This document shows, piece by piece, positions 1-7,460 of a DNA stretch of 37,836 bases. The stretch is from assembly GCA_019637225.1 (NCBI GenBank), contig JAHBWC010000078.1, forward strand, positions 1-37,836, written 5' to 3'. The DNA comes from Labilithrix sp. (GTDB taxonomy: Bacteria > Myxococcota_A > Polyangia > Polyangiales > Polyangiaceae). Below the pieces are notes generated by a model. The model was not told where the DNA came from, ran no database searches, and was given only the letters and a program-made list of their open reading frames with translations. The stretch's first letter is position 1; every line of letters begins with the position of its first letter. Both the position numbers and the translations under genes were made by a program.

Positions 1-1
1 G

Positions 2-1075
2 GCGGGCGAGCCGATCGCGATCGGCGGGAGCGGACCGCTATCGAAGGTGCTCAGCACGATCACGTCGACGTCGCGGGCGTCGAGCAAGAACATGGCTGCG
101 GCTTCTCCCGCGAACGATCGGCTCGGCGACGTCCCGCTGATCGGCGTGCCGGCCGACGCGGTGCGCGCCGGATCGACGTGGCAAGGCGTGGGCGGGCGCG
201 ATCACACGTCGCCCGACGCGGATGCGCTGCTCGCGGGGCTCGGCGCGGTGGGCGGAAAGCCGCCGTCGAAGCGCGAGCGGGAGTCGAATCCGGACGCGCA
301 TTCGCCGGCGCCGGGCCAGGCCGCGGGCCGGCAGGCGAGCGGCGCTCACGACGACGCGCCGACGACGCCGCGCGCAGCAGACAGCGCGCGCCGAGCAGGT
401 GCGGGCGTGGCGGGCGGCGCGGGCACGGCCGCGACGCTCGACGAGGTGCTGCCAGGCGGCGGAGCGAGCGCGGGAGCGCCCGTCGCGCGCGATACGTTCT
501 CGTCGCAGTCGTCGGACGCTCGCCGCGCGCTGCCGCGCTCGCGCACCGGGCTCGTCGTCCTCGCCGGCGCGTTGATGCTGGCGGGCGTCGCCGCGGCGAC
601 CGTCGTGGTCATGCGGGGCGGTGCGACGGCGAACGGCGCGCAGGGCGGAGCGACGGCGTCCGCTGCGCAGGGCGGAGCGACGGCGACCGGTGCGCAGGGC
701 GCAGCGACGGCAACCGGTGGCGCGGCGGCGACAGGTGCGGCAGCGACCGGCGCCGCAGCGATCGGCGACACGACCGCGGAGACCACACCCGCGGGCGCTT
801 CGTCCGCGGCGAGCGACGCGCACGGCGCGGGCTCGAGCGGGGCGGCGGGATCGATTCCGACCGCCCCCCCGACGGTCGCTCCGGGCGCGACCGGGCACGC
901 ACCCTCCGTGAAGTCGGGCCACGCGCCGACCGCGCACGGGAGAGGCACCGCGGCATCGCCGGCAACCGGAGCGCCGCCCGCGGCGCCGACCGCGCCGGCG
1001 GCTCCGACTCCCGGCACCAGCGCGACGCCGCAGCCGAAGCCGACCGCCAGCGGCGACTTCATCCGCCACTTCTGA
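2..1075 (+). CDS. Membrane protein with Ala/Gly/Thr-rich tail, 5'-truncated
   Basis: The frame is open to the window edge, so the true start probably lies outside; a GTG at 47 is the first internal candidate. What is visible is a low-complexity, charged and Ala-rich cytoplasmic segment, one transmembrane helix encoded at about 547-612 (TGLVVLAGALMLAGVAAA), then a long Gly/Ala/Thr/Pro-rich segment beginning with a 9-residue tandem repeat and ending in SGDFIRHF. The layout (disordered segment, TM, disordered tail, DFIR-type C terminus) matches the protein at 5402-6073 and the C-terminal half of the Ser/Thr kinase at 7461-9611, so the missing N terminus could be a kinase domain; this is inference. 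It is followed, as at 5402, by a TPR-PEGA gene. No enzymatic motif is visible in the part present. Confidence 0.7.
   Translation, partial: AGEPIAIGGSGPLSKVLSTITSTSRASSKNMAAASPANDRLGDVPLIGVPADAVRAGSTWQGVGGRDHTSPDADALLAGLGAVGGKPPSKRERESNPDAHSPAPGQAAGRQASGAHDDAPTTPRAADSARRAGAGVAGGAGTAATLDEVLPGGGASAGAPVARDTFSSQSSDARRALPRSRTGLVVLAGALMLAGVAAATVVVMRGGATANGAQGGATASAAQGGATATGAQGAATATGGAAATGAAATGAAAIGDTTAETTPAGASSAASDAHGAGSSGAAGSIPTAPPTVAPGATGHAPSVKSGHAPTAHGRGTAASPATGAPPAAPTAPAAPTPGTSATPQPKPTASGDFIRHF
617..724 (+). repeat. 27-bp tandem coding repeat (four 9-residue units)
   Basis: Four consecutive 27-base units encode GGATANGAQ, GGATASAAQ, GGATATGAQ and a degenerate GAATATGGA, directly after the transmembrane helix of the first gene. 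The third unit differs from the second at only a few bases, so the array probably arose by slippage or unequal exchange within an extended periplasmic tail. Confidence 0.85.
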
Positions 1076-1169
1076 CGCCCCGGCGCACTCGGTTCGCGCG
1101 AACGACGCCACTCGGAAAAGCGGCGCGCGCCGGCCCGCGCAAAACGATGCCTCGGAGAGGCGTGTGCGG

Positions 1170-1175
1170 TAGCCT
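1170..1175 (+). promoter_or_regulatory. Candidate -10 (TAGCCT) of the TPR-PEGA gene at 1226
   Basis: TAGCCT is identical to the hexamer before the kinase start at 7461, but here it lies 50 bases ahead of the ATG, giving a leader of about 43 nt. A second AT-rich patch, TATTCC at 1207-1212, is closer to the start and resembles the sequence before glgC (TATCCTTCGAG), so either could be the functional element. Confidence 0.4.
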
Positions 1176-1225
1176 CTCCGGGCCGATTTCCGGCGCTGCT
1201 GTGGCTTATTCCTTCGAGAGATGAC

Positions 1226-2203
1226 ATGCGACGGTACGTCCAGGCTGCATGCGTTGTAACTGCGCTCGCGTTCGCGTCGCTCGCGCACGCCGATGATGCG
1301 GCGATGGCCGAGGCGCAGGCGCGCTTCAAGGAAGGCCTCGAGCTCGCCGACAACGCCAAGTTCGAGGAGGCGCGCCTCAAGTTCCTCCAGGCCGTCGCCG
1401 TCCTCAAGGCCCCCGCCGTCCTCTTCAACCTCGCCAGCAGCGAACAGAAGACGGGCCACGACGTCGAAGCCATCGAGCACTACCGCGCCTTCCTCAAGTC
1501 CGGCGCCAACGACACCCGCATCACCGACGCGATGCGCGACAAGGCGCGCGACAACATCGCCTCCCTCCTCACCAAGGTCGGACAGGTCGACATCGACGCC
1601 CCCGACGGCGCCAAGATCTCCGTCGACGACAAGCCCCTCGAAGAGGCCCCGAAAGAGCCCGTGCCGGTCACCCCCGGCAAACACAAGATCGACGCCGCCT
1701 TCAACGGAAGGATCAAGTCCGTCACCGTCGACTGCCCGCTCGGCCAGGTCACCAAGGCAAAGCTCGACTTCGACGCCACGACCGGCGACACGTACCAACC
1801 CCCCGAGGGCAGCGAGGGCGAACGGACAACCGCGGGGTGGGTCGTGCCGATCGCCCTCGGCGTCCTCGGCGTCGGCGGCGTCGTCATGGGCGGCGTCTTC
1901 TCGTCGTCGTCGCAGGGATCGAAGGACGACGCGGAAGCGCTCCGACGGACCACGCCAGGCCTCTGTGCGCCGCCGGGCGGGCAGGCGTGCACCGACTACG
2001 AAGCGAAGCGCTCGGACGCAGAGTCGCAGGCCACCCTCGGCTACGTCGGCTACATCGCCGGAGGAGCGCTCCTGGCGGGTGCCATCGCCACCTTCGTGTT
2101 TTGGCCCAAATCGGGGAAGTCGACCACGGCCTCGCATGGCATGATCTTCACACCCGTCGCCGGCCCGCGATTCGCCGGCGGCAGCGTCCAGCTTCACTTC
2201 TGA
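1226..2203 (+). CDS. TPR-PEGA membrane protein, copy 1
   Basis: 325 residues. A signal peptide (about 1-22, ending in AHADD) precedes TPR-like helices at about 28-90 (EAQARFKEGLELADNAKF, then HYRAFLKSG). A PEGA-like beta domain follows at about 119-180 (VDIDAPDGAKISVDDKPL ... VPVTPGKHKI). Two hydrophobic segments at about 204-225 and 270-293 flank a loop with Cys247 and Cys255, and the protein ends in GGSVQLHF with a terminal Phe. PEGA domains occur in surface and periplasmic proteins; no catalytic role is expected. The start is ATG 1226 with GAGAG just upstream. The same order, including the two-Cys loop and terminal Phe, occurs in the protein at 6225-7370, so the two are paralogues. The next gene begins 11 bases after the stop, suggesting co-transcription. 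Confidence 0.9.
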   Translation: MRRYVQAACVVTALAFASLAHADDAAMAEAQARFKEGLELADNAKFEEARLKFLQAVAVLKAPAVLFNLASSEQKTGHDVEAIEHYRAFLKSGANDTRITDAMRDKARDNIASLLTKVGQVDIDAPDGAKISVDDKPLEEAPKEPVPVTPGKHKIDAAFNGRIKSVTVDCPLGQVTKAKLDFDATTGDTYQPPEGSEGERTTAGWVVPIALGVLGVGGVVMGGVFSSSSQGSKDDAEALRRTTPGLCAPPGGQACTDYEAKRSDAESQATLGYVGYIAGGALLAGAIATFVFWPKSGKSTTASHGMIFTPVAGPRFAGGSVQLHF

Positions 2204-2214
2204 GCGAGGCCACC

Positions 2215-3753
2215 ATGAAACGATTGAGAGACTCGGGGATTCTCATTGGTCTGATGGGCATCGCGACCGCGCTGGCTGCATGCCCGGCCTCGCTCGACGA
2301 TCGATGCGCGGACGGCGCGTGCCTTCCGGGAGGCAACACGGGCGACGGCGGCCTGGACGGCGCGGACGCCAACGCGCCCGACGCCGTCGCGCCGGACGAC
2401 TGCGATGAGAACGCCGACGCGAGCGCGCCCGAAGCGAAGGGGTGCGTCGTCGATTCGTTCGCGCTCTTCGTCGACGGAGCTTCCGGCGCCGAGAACAACG
2501 ACGGCAGCAAGGCCAAGCCGTTGAAGAGCATCTCCGCGGCGGTCGCCAAGGTCGGCGCCACCGGCAAGCGACGCATCTACATCTGCGGAGAGGGACCGTA
2601 CGTCGAGCACGTCAAGCTCACCACCGCCGTCCATCTCTTCGGCGGCTTCACATGCGGGGCCTGGACCCACGACGGCAGCATCAAGGCCAAGGTCGCACCG
2701 AGCGACAAGGGCTTTGCCCTCCACGTCGACGGCGTCAGCGCTCCGATCGCCGTCTCCGATCTCGCCTTCCGCAGCGCCGACGTCGCGTCGGCGAAGGACG
2801 GCTCCGACAGCATCGCCGCCTTCATCAACGGATCCGACGTCACCTTCCGCCGCGCCAACCTCGCCGCCGGCGCCCCCGCCGACGGCACGACCGGCGACAC
2901 CGGCGGCGCCGGCGCCATCACCGACGTCACCGGCGGCGGCGCCAAGAACGCCGACGGGTACCCGGCCGCCGGAGCTACCGGCGGCCTCCCCAAGACGTGC
3001 ACCTGTTCGAGCTCGACCCAGACCACCACGGGGGGCACCGGCGGCACCAACTCCACCGGCGGCGCCGCGGGCACCCCAGCCTACAGCGTGACTCCACCGA
3101 ACGGCGCCCCCGGCGCGGGTGCGACGGATTGTGGTGAGGGAGGCACGGCGCGCAAGGGCGCGGACGCCCCCCCAGCCGAGAACGCCGCCGCCGTCACCGC
3201 CGTGGGAAGCGTCGGCCCGGAAGGCTGGCGCGGAGCCACGGGTCTCGATGCCGTCGAAGGCGGCAAGCCCGGACAAGGCGGAGGGGGCGGGGGCTCCTTC
3301 AACGCCAGCAACGGCGGCGGAGGGGGGGCCTGCGGCGGATGCGGCGGTTTCCCCGGCAAGGCTGGCGGAAGCGGAGGCTCCAGCGTCGCTCTCCTCGTCC
3401 ACGAGAGCACGGTCACCCTTGCCGCATCGGCGCTCTCTGCAAAGAGCGGAGCCAAGGGCGGCGCGGGCGGCCCAGGCGGCGGCGGCCTCAACGGCGGCTC
3501 GTTTGGGGCCGGGTCGTGCCCTGGTGGTTCCGGAGGGCGCGGTGCCGACGGCGGCGCAGGCTCCGGCGGCGCCGGAGGCCTCTCCGTCGGCGTCCTCCAC
3601 AAGGGCACCGCCCCCAAGCTCGACGCGGCCACCACAGCCGCCATCACCGTCGAGAATCCCGGAACCAAAGGCACCGGCGGAAAGCCCAACGTCAACGACG
3701 GCCCTACCGGCGTCGCCGCGAAGCTTCAAGACGCAGCCACCTTGCCCCAATAG
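2215..3753 (+). CDS. Gly-rich lipoprotein with beta-helix-like region
   Basis: 512 residues from ATG 2215, chosen because it gives a signal peptide with a lipobox (TALAAC, Cys23) and has GAGG six bases upstream; the open frame extends further 5' but only over the preceding gene. After an Asp/Ala-rich linker with Cys, the segment FVDGASGAENNDGSKAKPL at about 83-101 resembles the first coil of DUF1565/pectin-lyase-fold proteins, in which a surplus of parallel beta coils is anchored at the surface. From about residue 220 on the protein is dominated by GGxGG and GGAG patches with scattered Cys (CTCSS, CGGCGGF). It is likely exported and lipid-anchored, with a structural or adhesive role; no active site is recognised. 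It follows the TPR-PEGA gene by 11 bases and may form one unit with it. Confidence 0.85.
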   Translation: MKRLRDSGILIGLMGIATALAACPASLDDRCADGACLPGGNTGDGGLDGADANAPDAVAPDDCDENADASAPEAKGCVVDSFALFVDGASGAENNDGSKAKPLKSISAAVAKVGATGKRRIYICGEGPYVEHVKLTTAVHLFGGFTCGAWTHDGSIKAKVAPSDKGFALHVDGVSAPIAVSDLAFRSADVASAKDGSDSIAAFINGSDVTFRRANLAAGAPADGTTGDTGGAGAITDVTGGGAKNADGYPAAGATGGLPKTCTCSSSTQTTTGGTGGTNSTGGAAGTPAYSVTPPNGAPGAGATDCGEGGTARKGADAPPAENAAAVTAVGSVGPEGWRGATGLDAVEGGKPGQGGGGGGSFNASNGGGGGACGGCGGFPGKAGGSGGSSVALLVHESTVTLAASALSAKSGAKGGAGGPGGGGLNGGSFGAGSCPGGSGGRGADGGAGSGGAGGLSVGVLHKGTAPKLDAATTAAITVENPGTKGTGGKPNVNDGPTGVAAKLQDAATLPQ

Positions 3754-3841
3754 CTCGTCCCCCTGGCACGCGGGAAAGCGCACGGCCCCGTCTTCGCGCA
3801 CGACGGCGCGAGCCGGTCGACCGCGCGCTTCGGGTGCCCGG

Positions 3842-3890
3842 TCGCTCGGCCCGCGAGCGACGGGGGGCGACAATCCGGAGTCCGCTCCGG
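3842..3890 (+). terminator. Two adjacent stem-loops after the beta-helix lipoprotein
   Basis: TCGCTCG at 3842-3848 pairs with CGAGCGA at 3854-3860, and CCGGAG at 3875-3880 pairs with CTCCGG at 3885-3890. Neither is followed by a U tract, so intrinsic termination is only a possibility; they lie between the stop at 3753 and the next gene. Confidence 0.3.
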
Positions 3891-3925
3891 CGACGGCGCA
3901 GTGTTCGAGCGCATCTCGCGTGACG

Positions 3926-3954
3926 TTGACCGCGGCGCTCGGCGACGTGACAAC
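3926..3954 (+). promoter_or_regulatory. Candidate -35/-10 promoter of the YcaQ-family gene
   Basis: TTGACC at 3926-3931, then exactly 17 bases, then GACAAC at 3949-3954. The -35 is near consensus and the -10 matches TATAAT at three positions. Transcription would start near 3961, leaving a leader of about 15 nt with GAGAGA at 3964-3969 before ATG 3976, which supports that start over the upstream GTG 3901 and ATG 3955. Confidence 0.35.
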
Positions 3955-3975
3955 ATGGCCGCCGAGAGACGGTCG

Positions 3976-5256
3976 ATGGTCGAGCTCACGGTGGAAGAGG
4001 CCCGACGCATCGCCGTGCGGGCGCAAGGGTTCGGCGCGGCGGGGGCGACCGGCACGACGCGGGCGAGCGGCGTGGGGCCGACGCCGACGCCTCGCTCGAA
4101 GCCCACCACGTCGGCGCGGAGCGTCGAGCTCGTCGAGCGGCTCGGTGTGGTCCAGCTCGACTCGGTCAACGTGGTCTGTCGCGCGCATTACCTGCCGCTG
4201 TTCGCGCGGCTCGGCGCGTACGACCGTGATCGCTTCGACGCCAGCATCTGGTCGCGGCCGAGCGCGCTGTTCGAGTACTGGGGGCATCAGGCGTCGCTCC
4301 TGCCGGTCGCGCACCATCGGCTCTTCCGCTGGCGGATGGATCGCGCCGCGAGGGGCGAAGGCACGTGGAGCGGCGTCGCGCGCTTCGGACGCGAAAAGCA
4401 CGCGTTCGTCGCAGACGTCTTGCGGGAGATCGCGGAGAAGGGGCCGGCCGCGGCGTCGGCGCTCTCGATGGCGACGACGCGCAAGGGGGGCTGGTGGGAG
4501 TGGAGCGACGCGAAGCGCGCGGTCGAGTGGCTCTTCTGGTCGGGCCGCGTGACCGCGGCGTCGCGACGAAACTTCGAGCGGCTCTACGACTTGCCCGAGC
4601 GCGTGCTCCCGCCAGAGGCGCTCGCGGCGAAGACCGCGTCGCCCGAGGACGCGCATCGTGAGCTGCTCGCGATCGCCGCGCGCGCGTATGGCGTCGCGAC
4701 GGAGGACGATCTCTGCGACTACTTCCGGCTCGCGCGACGCGAGTCGCGGCCGCGCATCGCCGAGCTCGTCGAGGAGGGCGTCCTGGTCCCCGCGCGCGTC
4801 GAGGGCTGGGACCGGCCTGCGTATCTCGAACGGGGGATCACGACAGCACGACCGCCGCGGGCGCGGCGCGTGGCGGCGCTGCTGACGCCGTTCGATCCGC
4901 TAGTCTGGTTCCGACCGCGGACCGAGCGCCTCTTCGGGTTCCGCTACCGCATCGAGATCTACACGCCGGCGCACGAGCGCACGCACGGCTACTACGTGAT
5001 GCCGTTCCTCCTCGACGAGCGCCTCGTCGGGCGCGTCGACCTCAAGGCCGATCGCGCGCGGCGTGTGCTCTCGGTGCGGGCGGCGCACGTCGAGGACGGC
5101 GTCGCGCCGGAAGCGGTCGCCGAACCGCTCGCGGGAGAGCTCGGGCGGCTCGCCGTCTGGCTCGGCCTCGAGGACGTCGAGATCGTCCGCAAGGGACGGC
5201 TCGCTGCGGCCCTTCGCGCCGCCGTCGCTCGAGCGGCGGACACCTCGACGAGCTGA
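3976..5256 (+). CDS. ycaQ: YcaQ/AlkX-family DNA glycosylase (winged-helix, DUF1006)
   Basis: 426 residues. The family (HTH_42; YcaQ/AlkX and AlkZ) unhooks DNA interstrand crosslinks and removes bulky alkylated bases. The N terminus, ELTVEEARRIAVRAQGF, matches the family's opening helix and fixes the start at ATG 3976 rather than the longer frame. VVQLDSVNVV contains the Q-hydrophobic-D motif expected of the YcaQ branch (AlkZ proteins have Q-x-Q). Other family-like blocks are RAHYLPLFARLG, LFEYWGHQASLLP and the C-terminal VGRVDLKADR. The protein has close to the full family length. It sits alone between the lipoprotein and the membrane-tail gene, in its own transcription unit. Assignment to the family is secure; the exact lesion specificity is not. 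Confidence 0.88.
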   Translation: MVELTVEEARRIAVRAQGFGAAGATGTTRASGVGPTPTPRSKPTTSARSVELVERLGVVQLDSVNVVCRAHYLPLFARLGAYDRDRFDASIWSRPSALFEYWGHQASLLPVAHHRLFRWRMDRAARGEGTWSGVARFGREKHAFVADVLREIAEKGPAAASALSMATTRKGGWWEWSDAKRAVEWLFWSGRVTAASRRNFERLYDLPERVLPPEALAAKTASPEDAHRELLAIAARAYGVATEDDLCDYFRLARRESRPRIAELVEEGVLVPARVEGWDRPAYLERGITTARPPRARRVAALLTPFDPLVWFRPRTERLFGFRYRIEIYTPAHERTHGYYVMPFLLDERLVGRVDLKADRARRVLSVRAAHVEDGVAPEAVAEPLAGELGRLAVWLGLEDVEIVRKGRLAAALRAAVARAADTSTS

Positions 5257-5306
5257 CGGGCGCTGACGTACGAAACGTGCGGGTGCGTCAGGATCGTTCA
5301 CCGCGC

Positions 5307-5331
5307 GCCTCCTCATGGCGACAAAGGAGGC
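5307..5331 (+). repeat. Inverted repeat with AGGAGG/CCTCCT arms
   Basis: GCCTCCT at 5307-5313 and AGGAGGC at 5325-5331 form a perfect 7-bp stem with an 11-base loop containing ATG 5315. The 3' arm is a strong Shine-Dalgarno sequence, but no start codon lies at a useful distance after it. It may be a terminator-like structure following the YcaQ gene. Confidence 0.5.
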
Positions 5332-5380
5332 TCACGCCCGGCGGACTGGCCGGAAAGCTGCGTCGGGGCACGGGGTCAGC

Positions 5381-5386
5381 TACGCT
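5381..5386 (+). promoter_or_regulatory. Candidate -10 (TACGCT) of the membrane-tail gene at 5402
   Basis: TACGCT lies 15 bases before ATG 5402, predicting a leader of about 9 nt without a Shine-Dalgarno sequence. It falls inside the longer open frame starting at 5315, which argues for the downstream start. Confidence 0.45.
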
Positions 5387-5401
5387 GTTCGCTTGCGACC
5401 G

Positions 5402-6073
5402 ATGGCATCCGACGGGGAAAAGCACGACGAGCGCGCGGGACGCGCCGCCGCGGAGCTCAAGGAGACCGAAGACCTCCTCGCAGGCTTCGATCGCCCCGGG
5501 CGCACGCCGCGAACGCCGCCGGCGGCTCGCGACTTCGTCGACTACCACCTCGACAAGGGGCGCTCGAACCCCGCGGCTCGACGCGCGGCGCGCTCGCCCG
5601 ACGCCGCACGTCGCGATCTGCCGACGGCGATCATCCCAGGCCACACGCGGACGATGCCTCGATGGCTCCCCTGGGCCGCGGTGTTCCTCGTCATGGCGAT
5701 CGGCGGCATCGGCGTCGCGGCGGTCATCACGAGCCCGCCGAGCGCCCCGACCGCGCCCGCGTCTTCGCTCGTCGGCAACGCGGCGACGCTCGCACCCGCT
5801 CTGCCCGCCGCCGACCCGACGACAGGTCCGGCGCGCGACATCCCCCCTCCCCCACCGCCGGGCGATCCCGTCGAGACGGCGCCGAACGCGCTCGGCGCCA
5901 CGGAGACGACGAGCGCCGACGCCCCGCCGTCACCGGCCACCACGCCCGCCGTCCGGACGGCGCCGCCCACGCCCCGCTCGACGCCCGCCGGCACCGAAGC
6001 GCCACCTCCCGCCGACGCACCTCCCGCGCCGACGCAGCCCCCGCCGAACGGCGACTTCATCCGCACGCTCTGA
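5402..6073 (+). CDS. Single-pass membrane protein with Pro/Ala/Thr-rich tail ending in DFIRTL
   Basis: 223 residues. The start at ATG 5402 is preferred over ATG 5315 because of the -10-like element between them. The N-terminal 87 residues are charged and probably cytoplasmic (KETEDLLAGF, then ARDFVDYHL), followed by a transmembrane helix at about 88-109 (WLPWAAVFLVMAIGGIG) and a disordered Pro/Ala/Thr-rich tail ending in PNGDFIRTL. The tail is related to the C termini of the truncated first gene (SGDFIRHF) and, more distantly, of the kinase at 7461-9611. No known domain is recognised. Position directly before a TPR-PEGA gene mirrors the first pair in the window, so a structural partnership with that protein is plausible but unproven. 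Confidence 0.78.
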   Translation: MASDGEKHDERAGRAAAELKETEDLLAGFDRPGRTPRTPPAARDFVDYHLDKGRSNPAARRAARSPDAARRDLPTAIIPGHTRTMPRWLPWAAVFLVMAIGGIGVAAVITSPPSAPTAPASSLVGNAATLAPALPAADPTTGPARDIPPPPPPGDPVETAPNALGATETTSADAPPSPATTPAVRTAPPTPRSTPAGTEAPPPADAPPAPTQPPPNGDFIRTL

Positions 6074-6154
6074 TCCGCTCGCCGCGACCCACTCTCCGCG
6101 ACCGGCTCGCCCCGACCCGCTCGCCGCGCGTCGTCGCTGCGCGCGGACAAGTGG

Positions 6155-6160
6155 TAGAGT
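6155..6160 (+). promoter_or_regulatory. Candidate -10 (TAGAGT) of the second TPR-PEGA gene
   Basis: TAGAGT is the only TAnnnT hexamer noticed in the gap before 6225. It would give a leader of about 58 nt, as for the first TPR-PEGA gene, with GAGAGGGG at 6205-6212 as a possible ribosome site. Confidence 0.35.
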
Positions 6161-6224
6161 GCGCAGCGGACGGCGAGCGCCGCTCGAGGCGACGCCGCGT
6201 GACGAGAGAGGGGACGACCGGTCG

Positions 6225-7370
6225 ATGACTGCGCTGACACGAGCCGCTTCCACGAACCGCGCCGGGCGCCGCTGGTCGAGCGCCTGGACCGGCGTCGCAC
6301 GCGGATGCGCGACGTGCGCCGTCCTGACCGCGATCTCCGCGAGCGCCGCCGCCGGAGAGCCGCCGAAGCCCGCGCCGGCATCCGGCGCCCAGGACAGCGT
6401 CACCGCCGAGGCGCGGGCGCGCTTCGAAGAGGGCATCAAGCAGGCCGAGGCCGGCGATCACGAAGCGGCGCGGCTGAAGTTCAACCAGGCGTGGGCGCTC
6501 TTGAAGAACCCCGCGATCCTCTACAACCTCGCGCGCTCCGAGCAGCTCTCCGGTCACCACGTCGAGGCGCTCGAGCACTACCGGCAGTTCGTCAAGATGC
6601 CACCCGATCCGAAGGTCACCGAAGCGCAACGGCAGCGCGTGACCGAGACCATCGCCGAGCTCTCGAAGAAGGTCGCGCAGATCGCGATCGAGGCGCCGCC
6701 GGGCGCGCGCGTCACGATCGACGGCCGCGCGATCGATCCCGGCAACACCGACCCGATCCCCGTCACGCCGGGCTCGCACGTCGTCGAGTCGACGAGCGAC
6801 GGCAAGGTGAAGCGCATCACCATCGAGTGCGCCGCGGGGACCATCGCGAAGGCCAACCTGACGGAGAGCGCGGCAGCCGTTGCGCCCGCTCCCGACGCGG
6901 CGCGCTCCGAGAGGAGCACCGTTCTCAACGACGTCACGATGCCGCCGGCCGCGGACGCGTCGCCGGGCTTCTGGACGACCGGTCGCGCCCTCGGGCTCGG
7001 AGCCTTCGGCCTCGGCCTCGCCGGGGTCGGCGCGGGGATCGCCCTTCACCTGAGCGCGAAGACCGCCGAGGAGAACGCAGAGAGGATCCGGCAGACACTC
7101 CCCGAGCCGCGCGACTCCGCGTGCAGCGATGGGCCGAACGTCGAGGCGAACAAGGTCGTGTGCGCGTCACTGCGGACCGAGACGACCAACCAGAACACGC
7201 GCGAGAACCTTCGCACGGGCTTCTTCATCGGAGGCGGCGTGCTGGCCGTCGGCGGCGCCGTGCTCTTCCTCGTCTCCGGGCCGAGCACCAAGGCGACCGG
7301 CGCCACCACCCGCGTCGCCCCGTTCGCGAGCGCGCGCGACGCGGGGCTCGCCGTCTCCGGCACCTTCTGA
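6225..7370 (+). CDS. TPR-PEGA membrane protein, copy 2
   Basis: 381 residues from ATG 6225; the frame is open far upstream but that part only overlaps the previous gene and its leader. A long N-terminal region ends in a signal-like helix (about 24-44, TCAVLTAISASAAAG). TPR-like helices follow at about 61-125 (EARARFEEGIKQAEAGDHEA; EALEHYRQFVKM). A PEGA-like domain lies at about 151-212 (IAIEAPPGARVTIDGRAI; PIPVTPGSHVVE), then two hydrophobic segments at about 252-274 and 332-351, with Cys300 and Cys313 in the loop between them, and the end is AGLAVSGTF. The protein is clearly a paralogue of 1226-2203. The kinase gene starts 90 bases downstream, with its own -10-like element, so the TPR-PEGA protein may be part of the same signalling neighbourhood. 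Confidence 0.9.
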   Translation: MTALTRAASTNRAGRRWSSAWTGVARGCATCAVLTAISASAAAGEPPKPAPASGAQDSVTAEARARFEEGIKQAEAGDHEAARLKFNQAWALLKNPAILYNLARSEQLSGHHVEALEHYRQFVKMPPDPKVTEAQRQRVTETIAELSKKVAQIAIEAPPGARVTIDGRAIDPGNTDPIPVTPGSHVVESTSDGKVKRITIECAAGTIAKANLTESAAAVAPAPDAARSERSTVLNDVTMPPAADASPGFWTTGRALGLGAFGLGLAGVGAGIALHLSAKTAEENAERIRQTLPEPRDSACSDGPNVEANKVVCASLRTETTNQNTRENLRTGFFIGGGVLAVGGAVLFLVSGPSTKATGATTRVAPFASARDAGLAVSGTF

Positions 7371-7445
7371 CAGGGGCGCCACGCCGCCGCGAACCGGGTA
7401 AAGCGCCAAATTCATTGCGTGACGGCGCCCCGCCGACCGTTCTGG

Positions 7446-7451
7446 TAGCCT
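7446..7451 (+). promoter_or_regulatory. Candidate -10 (TAGCCT) of the Ser/Thr kinase
   Basis: TAGCCT ends nine bases before ATG 7461, so the transcript would begin within a few bases of the start codon. The same hexamer precedes the genes at 1226 and 32614. Confidence 0.5.
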
Positions 7452-7460
7452 TCTCGGGGC

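Noticed and set aside
38..2197. 719-codon minus-strand frame opposite the first two genes
   Set aside because: Low-complexity Arg/Val/Gly translation complementary to genes with signal peptides and TPR-PEGA structure on the plus strand.
7373..7431. Inverted repeat GGGGCGCC/GGCGCCCC upstream of the kinase
   Set aside because: The arms are 43 bases apart and each contains the self-palindrome GGCGCC, so a specific structure is not convincing.
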